Shown here piece by piece: positions 53,745 to 61,864 of a DNA stretch of 64,000 bases; positions within the stretch are counted from its first letter, which is position 1, and every line of letters begins with the position of its first letter. A program made the position numbers and the translations under genes. Source of the DNA: Bacillota bacterium (GTDB taxonomy: Bacteria > Bacillota > Clostridia > Acetivibrionales > DTU013); the NCBI GenBank assembly GCA_023426125.1, contig JAFABI010000090.1:62001-126000 (forward strand). The letters are read 5' to 3'. The notes below the pieces were generated by a model, which worked only from the letters and a program-made list of their open reading frames with translations, was not told the origin of the DNA and made no database searches.

Positions 53745-54917
53745 ATGCTTAAAATAGAAGATCTAGGAAGCCGGTGCACCGGTTGTGAAACGTGTGCCGC
53801 AGTATGTCCCCACAAATCCGTTCAAATGGTGTCGAATGGCGAAGGCTTCTTTTTTCCGGACGTTGATTACAATAAATGCAAGGGGTGCCGCCTATGTGAA
53901 AAAAAATGTCCGGCGCTGAACATAAAAGGACCGGAACCCTCGAAGCAGCAAAGCGTATATGCCGTATGGAGCAAAAACGCGGCTGTACGGGGAGAAAGCG
54001 CATCCGGAGGCGCATTTTCCGCGCTGGCGCAAGGTATCCTGCGGTATGAAGGTACTGTGTTCGGAGCCGCCTTTAATGCTGAAATGGAACTGCTTCACGC
54101 TGCGGCGCATAATGAATACGACTTAAAGAAATTGAGGGGCTCGAAGTATATTCAAAGCCATACGGAGCATGCCTTCAGAGAGGCAAAAAGCTTACTGACG
54201 CAAGGAAAAAGGGTGCTGTTTTGCGGGACTCCCTGCCAGATTGACGGGCTTTACAGGGCCCTGGGCGATACGGAAGGTCTGTTTACCGTCGACCTGCTGT
54301 GTCATGGCGTAGGCAGCATTGGGTTTTTTCAAAGATATATAAAGTATCATGAAGCAAAAACGAAAAAAAGGATCGCAGATGTACGGTTCAGGGACAAATC
54401 CAATGGCTGGAGGGTGCCGACCTTTGTGTTCTCCTACCGTGACGGCTGTGAGACAAAGCAAATATTCAGAAACAACCTGTTTCTCAGTCTTTTCTATAAC
54501 GACTTGATCCTGAGGCGTTCCTGCTATCATTGCCGTTTTGCACGCCGTGCCCGGGTTGGCGACATTTCCATCGGTGATTATTGGGGGATCGAGGTACAAC
54601 ATCCGGAAATCCAGGCAACACAGGAAGGGGTCTCCCTTGTGATGGTGAATAGTGAAAAGGGCAGGCAGCTTTTTGATGAGGTAAAAGGCTCCCTGGAGGT
54701 CCGCAAATCGGCAGTTTCAAAGGCGGTATACGGGAACCGTGCGCTGGAAAGGCCTTGCCGCAGGAACATGTTCAGAAGCGTGACTTTGCTCTTTCTTAAC
54801 AATGTCAGATTTCCTTTATCCGGCCTTGTGGCTCACGTTTTTCTTTTTGCGACAAGGGTCCTCCGCAAAATCCGCAAAGTCATTCAGGGAGATAGCTATG
54901 AAAAGAAAAAGGCATAA
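53745..54917 (+). CDS. F420H2-dehydrogenase beta-subunit-like iron-sulfur protein of polysaccharide clusters
   Basis: Two ferredoxin motifs at the N-terminus (CTGCETCAAVCP and CKGCRLCEKKCP) would hold two 4Fe-4S clusters. The rest matches the coenzyme F420 hydrogenase/dehydrogenase beta N- and C-terminal domains (SGGAFSALAQGIL; FCGTPCQIDGLYRAL; VDLLCHGVGS; GDISIGDYWG). In Firmicutes and Bacteroides such proteins accompany pyruvyltransferases in surface-polymer loci, where a flavin-linked redox modification of a sugar is suspected but unproven. F420 itself is not expected in this group. Basic C-terminal tail. Confidence 0.85.
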   Translation: MLKIEDLGSRCTGCETCAAVCPHKSVQMVSNGEGFFFPDVDYNKCKGCRLCEKKCPALNIKGPEPSKQQSVYAVWSKNAAVRGESASGGAFSALAQGILRYEGTVFGAAFNAEMELLHAAAHNEYDLKKLRGSKYIQSHTEHAFREAKSLLTQGKRVLFCGTPCQIDGLYRALGDTEGLFTVDLLCHGVGSIGFFQRYIKYHEAKTKKRIADVRFRDKSNGWRVPTFVFSYRDGCETKQIFRNNLFLSLFYNDLILRRSCYHCRFARRARVGDISIGDYWGIEVQHPEIQATQEGVSLVMVNSEKGRQLFDEVKGSLEVRKSAVSKAVYGNRALERPCRRNMFRSVTLLFLNNVRFPLSGLVAHVFLFATRVLRKIRKVIQGDSYEKKKA

Positions 54918-54956
54918 AAAGATAAAGGATAGAAAAGGATTGGCAGCTTACCGGCG

Positions 54957-56534
54957 ATGAACAAAAGCAGACTAATATCAAACACTCTGGCCTTGACAGC
55001 ACTGACCGCGGTCAGCAAAGTCCTGGGACTCCTGCGTGAAAGCAGCCTTGCGGCCTATTACGGAGCAAGCAGCTATAGTGATGCCTATAAAATAGCCTTT
55101 GCCGTTCCGGATGTTTTCTTTGCCCTGATCACAGCTTCCATTGTACAAACCTTCATTCCTGTTTACAGTGACAGGTTAAAGGAAAATGATCCTGAAAGCA
55201 GGCAAAGGTTTCTGAACAATATTTTTACAATGGTTGGCCTCTTTTCGCTGGTGATCATTGTTTTGGGCATGCTGGGCAGCCCGTTGATCGTGAGGTTTAT
55301 GGCGCCCGGCATTGATAAGGCCACTGCGGACCTGGCGGCGGATTTGACAAGGATCATCATACCCGCGGCCTTGTTTTTAGTGCTTACCAACCTTGCGGCA
55401 GGCTACCTGCAGTCCCACGGGCATTTTGTCACCCCGGCCCTCATATGGTATCCCCACAATCTGATCATCATCGGAAGTATCGTTTTTTTTCACAGGTATG
55501 GAATCCGGGCAGTAGCTGTCGGAAGTGCGCTTTCCCTTGTAAGCATGCTGTTTATCCAGATTCCGTCACTGAAAAAGCAAGGTTTTAAATACAGGCCGTT
55601 TCTTGATTTTAAAGATAAAGGGCTGCGCAGCATTGGAATATTGGTAGGACCAGTTTTAATCAGTACGGCTTTTAACCAGGTTTACTCTGTTATCAACAAG
55701 GTTTTGGCCTCCGGTTTCGACAGCGGGAGTATCAGTGCCCTTGATTACGCATTCCGGGTCAATGCGCTGATCACGAATATTTTTATCCTTTCCATCTCGG
55801 CGGTGATGTACCCTAAATTTGCACAGCTGAGCCATGACATGCCCGGCTTTATCAACACCGTCGGAAAGGTGTTGAGATTTGCTGCGATACTGACCATACC
55901 CATGGCGGCATGCCTTTTTGTATTGCGGACTCCCATTATCCAGGTGATCTATGAGCGCGGCGCATTTACCGAAGCCGACACCCAGAGGACGGCTTTTGCA
56001 CTGTGCGGCCTGTCTGTGGGGGTGATAGGCTTTGCTTACCGCGAACTCCTGAACAAAGCCTTTTACGCCTTGAAGGACACCCGGACCGCCATGGTCAATG
56101 GGATTATTGTCATTGTCATGAATATAACCTTCAACCTTGTTCTCTCAAGGTTTCTGGGAATTGCCGGCATAACCTTCGGCACCTCTCTTGCAGCTGTTTT
56201 AAGCGGCGGGATGTTACTGGTCCGGCTCAGAAGGAAAATTGGAGGTATCCGGGGGCGCTGGATTGCCATAGGCTTGGTAAAATCAATGGCAGCAACCGGG
56301 ATGATGGTTTTAGTTGTTAAATTTGTTGAATTCATACTGACGGACAACTTGAATTTAAGCGGGAGTACATTCCTACGGGCCGTCAATCTTATGATTGCCG
56401 CAGCTGCCGGAGCCGCTGCGTATTTTGGCTCCCTCCTTCTGCTGAAAGTTGAAGAGGCTTATGATGCAGTCAATTTCGTCAGGAACAGGATGGGCTCTTT
56501 GAAAAAAATAGTAAAAGGGAAGGTGCTTGAATGA
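54957..56534 (+). CDS. MurJ/MviN-type lipid flippase (Wzx role likely)
   Basis: The 525-residue protein has about 14 membrane segments and the MOP-superfamily MurJ opening (SNTLALTALTAVSKVLGLLRES; GASSYSDAYKIAFAVPDVFF) with the conserved Arg/Asp pattern and IQVIYERGAFTEADT in the middle. In most genomes MurJ carries lipid II; a copy in a capsule operon lacking another Wzx probably flips the lipid-linked repeat unit. ATGA overlap with the next gene. Confidence 0.88.
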   Translation: MNKSRLISNTLALTALTAVSKVLGLLRESSLAAYYGASSYSDAYKIAFAVPDVFFALITASIVQTFIPVYSDRLKENDPESRQRFLNNIFTMVGLFSLVIIVLGMLGSPLIVRFMAPGIDKATADLAADLTRIIIPAALFLVLTNLAAGYLQSHGHFVTPALIWYPHNLIIIGSIVFFHRYGIRAVAVGSALSLVSMLFIQIPSLKKQGFKYRPFLDFKDKGLRSIGILVGPVLISTAFNQVYSVINKVLASGFDSGSISALDYAFRVNALITNIFILSISAVMYPKFAQLSHDMPGFINTVGKVLRFAAILTIPMAACLFVLRTPIIQVIYERGAFTEADTQRTAFALCGLSVGVIGFAYRELLNKAFYALKDTRTAMVNGIIVIVMNITFNLVLSRFLGIAGITFGTSLAAVLSGGMLLVRLRRKIGGIRGRWIAIGLVKSMAATGMMVLVVKFVEFILTDNLNLSGSTFLRAVNLMIAAAAGAAAYFGSLLLLKVEEAYDAVNFVRNRMGSLKKIVKGKVLE

Positions 56535-57637
56535 AAGTTGGTACAATCACTTTTTTCAACTCCGAAAATTACGGCGCCGTTCTTCAGGCATATGCCTTGA
56601 GTAGAAAAATACGTGAGATGGGGCATGAATGTGAGATCATAAATTATTGCAACAAAGACCATGGCGTAGCGGACAGGTATGGAATTTTTGAGAATTCCGG
56701 AAATATCAAAGGAACTATCCGTGATGTGCTTTCCCTGCCCCGGTATTACGAGTTGAAAAGGAAACGGGAAAAATTCAAACAGTTTATGAGGGATTATTTC
56801 CTTCTCTCAAAAGAGACTTACCGTTCCAATGAGGATTTACGCAAGAATCCACCCGGTTATGATGCTTACGTATGCGGCAGCGATCAAATCTGGAAGGCCG
56901 AAAAAGGCCAATATATCCATACGCCCTATTTTCTGGAGTTTGCACAGTACTTTACGGCGAGAACAATTTCCTATGCTCCGAGTTTCGGGAAAACTTCGGT
57001 ACCCTCCCATCTCAGGGGTGAAATAGTCCAATTGTTATCGAAAATCATGTACCTTTCGGTGCGTGAAATGCAAGGCAAGCGGATCATCAGGGAATTGGCG
57101 GACAGGGATGCGGAGGTTGTTCTGGATCCGACGCTCTTGCTCCAGGCCGCCGAGTGGGATGTGCTTAAAAAAACTCCCAAAATGGAAGGAAAATATATTC
57201 TGGTTTATAGCTTGCAGAGAAATGCGCTTTTGACGGACTTAATCAACCGGGTAAAGAAAGTGACGAAGCTGCCGGTTGTTGTAATATCGGCGACAGGAGT
57301 GAATTTTGTAAGGCCTGCGGATATGGTCATTTATGATGCGGATCCGGGGGATTTTATCGGCTTGATCCGGAAGGCCGCCTGTGTATGTACAAATTCCTTT
57401 CATGGGACGGCGTTTTCCATTATCCACAGGAAGCCGTTTTTTACGGTCCCCCACAGCACTTCCAATTCACGGATATCCTCATTGCTGGATATCCTGGAAT
57501 TAACGCACCGGCAGATAAAAAACACCGCGGATATTTCCGGAGACCCTCTGGCAATTGACTATACAATAGCGGAAGGACTGCTCGAGGCGGAGAGGGAGAA
57601 GTCATTGAGGTTTTTACGAATGGCTCTGGAGGGCTAG
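56531..57637 (+). CDS. Polysaccharide pyruvyltransferase-family protein (second)
   Basis: Classic PF04230 layout: TITFFNSENYGAVLQAYAL at the start, VCGSDQIWKAE, ARTISYAPSFG, LSVREMQGKRI, VLDPTLLL and CTNSFHGTAFSIIHRKPFFT. Longer and closer to the family core than the protein at 52752, so the two probably act on different sugars or one has a changed role. Starts within the stop of the flippase gene and ends 21 bases before the nucleotidyltransferase that opens the lasso-type set. Confidence 0.88.
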   Translation: MKVGTITFFNSENYGAVLQAYALSRKIREMGHECEIINYCNKDHGVADRYGIFENSGNIKGTIRDVLSLPRYYELKRKREKFKQFMRDYFLLSKETYRSNEDLRKNPPGYDAYVCGSDQIWKAEKGQYIHTPYFLEFAQYFTARTISYAPSFGKTSVPSHLRGEIVQLLSKIMYLSVREMQGKRIIRELADRDAEVVLDPTLLLQAAEWDVLKKTPKMEGKYILVYSLQRNALLTDLINRVKKVTKLPVVVISATGVNFVRPADMVIYDADPGDFIGLIRKAACVCTNSFHGTAFSIIHRKPFFTVPHSTSNSRISSLLDILELTHRQIKNTADISGDPLAIDYTIAEGLLEAEREKSLRFLRMALEG

Positions 57638-57658
57638 GTCCCAGGGGGAGATGATAAA

Positions 57659-58813
57659 ATGGACAACATGCAATACAAACTTATAGAATGGATGGCCGCA
57701 GCATTGCACGAAGATAACTCCAGGCTTGAACCTGTTGAGCCTGAAGAGTGGCCTGTTTTTTTTCAGGAGACTTACAAACAGGGCTTGAGCTTTCTGTTTT
57801 TCCCTCTTGCGCATACCCTGCCGGAGGAGAATAAACCGCCTCCGGAGGTTTTATCCTTCTGGAAAAGGCAGGTACTGTATTCGGCTACCGTGCAATTGCA
57901 TAAGCTGAAGCAGTTGAAAGGCATCATCGACATTTTCAGGAAGGACGGGATACCTGCCATTGTATTTAAAGGCCCGGCTATTGCGCGTTTTTACAATCAG
58001 CCGGAATACAGGCCCATGTCTGATGTGGACATACTGGTGCAAGACCGGGATAAGCAGCGGGCGCATCTGGAGATATTATCCAGGGGGTATGTTTTAAAAG
58101 AAGGCGAGGCCAGTCACCCTGTGCACTTTGAATACCGGAAGGAAGGAAGCCTGCACATCGAACTGCACCATTCACTCCTGCACCCCGGAATTTTGGGCGC
58201 ACGGCAGGTGGAGGAGTGGTACGGGCATATATGGAAGCACGCCCGGACAATATGTTTTAACGAATTAGAGTTTATGGCGATGGCGGAAGAAGATGAACTC
58301 ATTAATCAGATATTGCATTTAGCTACGCATATGATCTATTTCGGAGCATTATTAAAGCATATATACGATATTGCCATTATCCTTCGCCGCTGTAAAAAAA
58401 TGAATTGGCTCTATATCAGGGAAACCCTGAGAACCCTAAAGCTTTTCAAGTTTGCCGGATTGGTCTTCCTGACGTGCAATCACTACTTTGGCCTCGATGT
58501 GCCGGAGGGAATGGTTTCCGATGGCGAGATGGGCCCGGAGGAATTCCTTGACAATTTCTTTGAGAAATACTCCATGGAGAAAGAGCCCGGTGAAAAGAGA
58601 GGGTGGCGGGCAATTTCATGGAATCTTCCCGTCCTTTGCAGGCATCCTGCCGTTATGCTTCCGGTGATATGGGCCATTGAAGTGTTTCTGCAGATTGAAA
58701 TCCATAAGGGAAATATTCTATTGTCAATTGGGAAGTCCTGGAAAAACGTTGGGGCCTTCCGCAGCAGGGTTCGTATGTTGAAAGATCTTGGTTTGCTACT
58801 TGAGGTTTCATAA
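57659..58813 (+). CDS. Lasso-cluster nucleotidyltransferase-fold protein (NTP_transf_5, PF14907-like)
   Basis: The 384-residue protein has the family core VFKGPAIARFYNQPEYRPMS-DVDILV, in which Gly, Arg and the Asp-x-Asp pair form the metal and nucleotide site, and a helical C-terminal half. This family accompanies Firmicute lasso-peptide and related RiPP clusters. For one such cluster (pseudomycoidin) the homologue has been reported to add sugar to the phosphorylated C-terminus; transfer of that role here is inference. GGGGGAG precedes the ATG. It overlaps none of the capsule genes but continues their run. Confidence 0.82.
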   Translation: MDNMQYKLIEWMAAALHEDNSRLEPVEPEEWPVFFQETYKQGLSFLFFPLAHTLPEENKPPPEVLSFWKRQVLYSATVQLHKLKQLKGIIDIFRKDGIPAIVFKGPAIARFYNQPEYRPMSDVDILVQDRDKQRAHLEILSRGYVLKEGEASHPVHFEYRKEGSLHIELHHSLLHPGILGARQVEEWYGHIWKHARTICFNELEFMAMAEEDELINQILHLATHMIYFGALLKHIYDIAIILRRCKKMNWLYIRETLRTLKLFKFAGLVFLTCNHYFGLDVPEGMVSDGEMGPEEFLDNFFEKYSMEKEPGEKRGWRAISWNLPVLCRHPAVMLPVIWAIEVFLQIEIHKGNILLSIGKSWKNVGAFRSRVRMLKDLGLLLEVS

Positions 58814-58817
58814 AACA

Positions 58818-60533
58818 ATGAATAAATTTAAAAAATTATTTAATTACAAAGCTTACCGCTGGCTGATAGGCTGTGCCAGACCGCATAGATGGACGCTGTT
58901 GCTGCTTATACTCATCAACATAGTCGCATCGGTAAGTTCTGTAGCAACGGCAGTGGTTTCCAGACCGATGATCGATCTGGCGGTAGATAAGAATATGCAG
59001 AAGGCCATCGGGTATGCGGCGGTATTTGCGGTTATCCTCCTTTTGAAGAGTGCCCTGAGCGGGTTTGGGACCATGATGGCCGCGCGCTTGAGCGAGGTGA
59101 TGGGCAACCGTATTCAACGGGAATTCCTCCAGCGGATGCACAAAATCCAGTGGATGGAGCTAAACCGGTATCACAGCGGCGACATCATGACCCGTTTGAC
59201 AAGCGACGTGGCAAATGTGGTCAACGGATGGGTAAATCAGCTGCCCAGCATACTCTCGCTGGGCCTGCAATTGATATTTGCATTCCTGGCCTTGCTGTAT
59301 TTTGATTCTACGCTGGCTTTATGCGCATTTGCCGTGGGTCCAGTGTCCATTGCCTTCAGCTGGTTTTACGGCCGGAAGCTGAAAAAGCTGCAGCATTACA
59401 TACAGGCTGCGGAAAGCCGGTGCCGCGCCTTTATGCAGGAACTGACGGACCATATGCTGATCGTGAAAACCTTTGCGTATGACAAAGAAGCGATAAAACG
59501 CATGCGTTCCTATCAGCAGGAAAAATTGAGGCTGGTTAAGAAGCGAAGCAGGCTGGGGTTCGCAACCAATTTTATGATGGCCGGCGGATATTGGTCAGGG
59601 TATTTCCTGGCATTCGGGTGGGGAGCTTTCAAGCTTTCCACACAGAGTACGACTTTTGGCACTTTTACAGCTTTTCTCCAGTTGGTGGGGCAAATCCAGG
59701 GGCCCTTCGACGGGCTTTCCCGGACGGTTCCTCAGCTTATATCCACCCTGGCGTCGGCAGAACGGTTAAGTGAATTTGAAAACCTGGAAACCGAAGCTGA
59801 AAAAACAGAAGACCTGCTGCGGACCAATGCGCCCGTCAGCCTGGTAATGGAACGTGTCTCCTTCGGATATAAGCAAGAAAAGCCGGTCCTTAAAGAGGTA
59901 TCCCTGTCTGTAAAAGCCGGAGAAATCATTGCTTTGACCGGCATTTCCGGGGAAGGGAAAACCACCGTCCTGCGAATGCTGCTGTTCCTGATCAAGCCAA
60001 TGTCCGGAAAAGTTTATTTAATAGGAAAGGAGAACAGGCGCCAAGGGATATCAACGGATACCAGGAGCTATTTTTCCTACGTGCCGCAGGGGAATACTCT
60101 TTTTTCCGGAACGATTGCAGAAAATCTCCGTATCGGCAATCCCGGAGCATCGGAAGAGGAATTGGTCAAAGCGATGAAAGCAGCCTGTGCCTGGGACTTT
60201 GTCAGCTCCCTGCCCGATGGATCAAATACCCGAATAGGCGAGAGGGGTTTAGGTTTATCGGAAGGACAGGTACAGCGGCTGTCCATTGCCCGTGCGCTAT
60301 TGAAGCCATCTCCCATTTTACTTCTGGATGAAGCGACTTCCGCCCTGGACATGGATACTGAGCGCGAGGTGCTGGAAAACATAAGGAATTTACAGCCTGC
60401 CAGGACCTGCATAGCCGTTACTCACCGCTTGTCGGTATTTTATATTTGCGACCGCGTTTACCGGCTTTCACACGGTACGCTGACGGAACAGAATTTGAAG
60501 GATTACCTGGGGAGGAATCGTGCCAGTGGATAA
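58818..60533 (+). CDS. ABC exporter of the lasso-type cluster (fused membrane and ATPase domains)
   Basis: A type-1 exporter half-transporter: six membrane helices in residues about 1-310, then an ATPase with Walker A GISGEGKTTVL, Q-loop YVPQGN, signature LSEGQVQRLSIARAL and Walker B ILLLDEATSALD. It would work as a homodimer. In lasso clusters this protein (D) secretes the peptide and gives self-immunity. ATG 58818 (MNKFKKLF) fits the family; an upstream start at 58788 would overlap the previous gene. The ribosome site is weak (TTGAGG 12 bases away). Confidence 0.88.
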   Translation: MNKFKKLFNYKAYRWLIGCARPHRWTLLLLILINIVASVSSVATAVVSRPMIDLAVDKNMQKAIGYAAVFAVILLLKSALSGFGTMMAARLSEVMGNRIQREFLQRMHKIQWMELNRYHSGDIMTRLTSDVANVVNGWVNQLPSILSLGLQLIFAFLALLYFDSTLALCAFAVGPVSIAFSWFYGRKLKKLQHYIQAAESRCRAFMQELTDHMLIVKTFAYDKEAIKRMRSYQQEKLRLVKKRSRLGFATNFMMAGGYWSGYFLAFGWGAFKLSTQSTTFGTFTAFLQLVGQIQGPFDGLSRTVPQLISTLASAERLSEFENLETEAEKTEDLLRTNAPVSLVMERVSFGYKQEKPVLKEVSLSVKAGEIIALTGISGEGKTTVLRMLLFLIKPMSGKVYLIGKENRRQGISTDTRSYFSYVPQGNTLFSGTIAENLRIGNPGASEEELVKAMKAACAWDFVSSLPDGSNTRIGERGLGLSEGQVQRLSIARALLKPSPILLLDEATSALDMDTEREVLENIRNLQPARTCIAVTHRLSVFYICDRVYRLSHGTLTEQNLKDYLGRNRASG

Positions 60534-61452
60534 TTGCAATGTAAATAAGTATAAATATTCGGCATACGGTCTGACAATCAACTCGGAGCTCCTTCTACCC
60601 GAATTGTCGGCCGGCGAGGGCGCTGCCGACGTAGAGATCTGCCTGGGGAAAGCTATGGGTGAAAGGCCGGATGCTCCGGAGGGTGCCGATTACCTGTATA
60701 CGGTTAGGAATGACCTGTATTTCCGTATCAGAGGAGCGGGCAAATATCATGTTGCAGGCGGCAAAAAAATAATTGTAGAACCGGATGAGCAGGCGGACCC
60801 CGAGTCGGTCAAGCTGTTTCTCCTGGGTACGGCCATGGGGGCCGCACTCTTGCAGCGTGGCATCCTACCTATCCATGGCAGCGCCGTTGCTGCCCAGGGA
60901 CGGTGCCTGATACTCACCGGCCTTACAGGTGCGGGGAAATCCACATTGTCCGGCGCCCTTCGAAACAAAGGCTGTTCTTTTCTTACCGACGATGTCGCAG
61001 CCTTGGTGTGGGACGAGCATGGAGCGCTGTGGGTGCAGCCCGGTATTCCAAGGCAGAAGCTCTGCCGGGACAGTGTGGAAACGATGGGCGGCGATGTTGA
61101 CCTGTATTCACAGATAAATATGGACAGGGATAAATATGCAATACCTGTAGGCCGCCAATTCCTTGCAGCACCAGTAAGGCTCTCTGCGATATATGAAATC
61201 GTACCTGACGACTGTGAGGGCGTGAGTATGAAAGAAGTCACAGGTACCGCAAAATTGGCGATATTTATGAAACACACTTACCGGGTTGAACTGCTCCGCC
61301 GTATTGGTTTGAAACAAGAACACTTCCGGCAGTGTGCGGATGCGGCAAACAAAATTCCGGCATATCGGTTGATCCGGCCCAGAGGCAGGTTTACCCTCGA
61401 GGAGCAAACCCGGTATGTCATGGATGTGTTGGGGATCAGGGAGAAAATGTAA
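60520..61452 (+). CDS. HPr-kinase-like lasso tailoring kinase
   Basis: The 310-residue protein keeps the HPr kinase/phosphorylase core: ILPIHGSAVAAQGRCLILTG then LTGAGKSTLSGAL (Walker A), FLTDDVAAL and QPGIPRQKL. It lacks the N-terminal HPrK domain and the context of PTS genes. Homologues in paeninodin-type clusters phosphorylate the C-terminal Ser of the lasso precursor. GTG start behind GGGGAGG, overlapping the exporter by 14 bases. The last codons (MDVLG) are duplicated 77 bases downstream around an inserted hairpin, so the native C-terminus was probably longer. Confidence 0.85.
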   Translation: MPVDNCNVNKYKYSAYGLTINSELLLPELSAGEGAADVEICLGKAMGERPDAPEGADYLYTVRNDLYFRIRGAGKYHVAGGKKIIVEPDEQADPESVKLFLLGTAMGAALLQRGILPIHGSAVAAQGRCLILTGLTGAGKSTLSGALRNKGCSFLTDDVAALVWDEHGALWVQPGIPRQKLCRDSVETMGGDVDLYSQINMDRDKYAIPVGRQFLAAPVRLSAIYEIVPDDCEGVSMKEVTGTAKLAIFMKHTYRVELLRRIGLKQEHFRQCADAANKIPAYRLIRPRGRFTLEEQTRYVMDVLGIREKM

Positions 61453-61510
61453 ACGGGGTGTCATGTCAATGTACCTGTCCCCTTGACATGACGCCCATGG
61501 ATGTGTTGGG
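61419..61510. repeat. Hairpin insert flanked by a 15-bp direct duplication
   Basis: CATGGATGTGTTGGG occurs at 61419-61433 and again at 61496-61510. Between the copies is GGGTGTCATGTCAA (61456-61469) paired with TTGACATGACGCCC (61483-61496), a 14-bp stem with one G-T pair and loop TGTACCTGTCCCC. This resembles insertion of a small element with duplication of the target. Confidence 0.72.
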
Positions 61511-61549
61511 AAACAGAGATGATGAAAGAGAAAAAAGGAGTTGATAACT

Positions 61550-61852
61550 ATGAGTACCGACAAAAATACGATTGCACTTGAAACATCTGTTGTAAGGATA
61601 AATGGGGTTATCACGGCAGATATGGATGGAGAAATCGGAATGATGCATATGGATAAAGGGATGTATTACGCCCTTAATGACGTTGGGACACGGATATGGC
61701 AATTGATTGAAAGACCCAGAAGCATCGGCGGGATCGTCGCCGAGCTGAGCAGGGAATACAACGTTGAAGCCGCCACCTGCCGGGAGCATGTTCTGGAATT
61801 TCTACAGATGTTGCATAAAAATGAACTGATCATTATTTCGGATATTGAATAA
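61550..61852 (+). CDS. PqqD-like RiPP recognition element (lasso B1)
   Basis: The 100-residue protein has the PqqD fold pattern: a first beta hairpin ending MMHMDKGMYYALNDVGTRIW, then three helices (SIGGIVAELSREYNVEAA; REHVLEFLQMLHKNELI). In split lasso systems this B1 protein binds the leader peptide and hands it to the separate protease B2. No B2 (transglutaminase-like) gene is in the window. ATG 61550 is 9 bases after AAGGAG; a TTG at 61541 touches that site. Confidence 0.88.
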   Translation: MSTDKNTIALETSVVRINGVITADMDGEIGMMHMDKGMYYALNDVGTRIWQLIERPRSIGGIVAELSREYNVEAATCREHVLEFLQMLHKNELIIISDIE

Positions 61853-61864
61853 GGGCAGGCGGCT

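Noticed and set aside
58788..58817. Ten-residue extension of the exporter
   Set aside because: Overlaps the upstream gene and has no ribosome site; MNKFKKLF fits exporter starts better.
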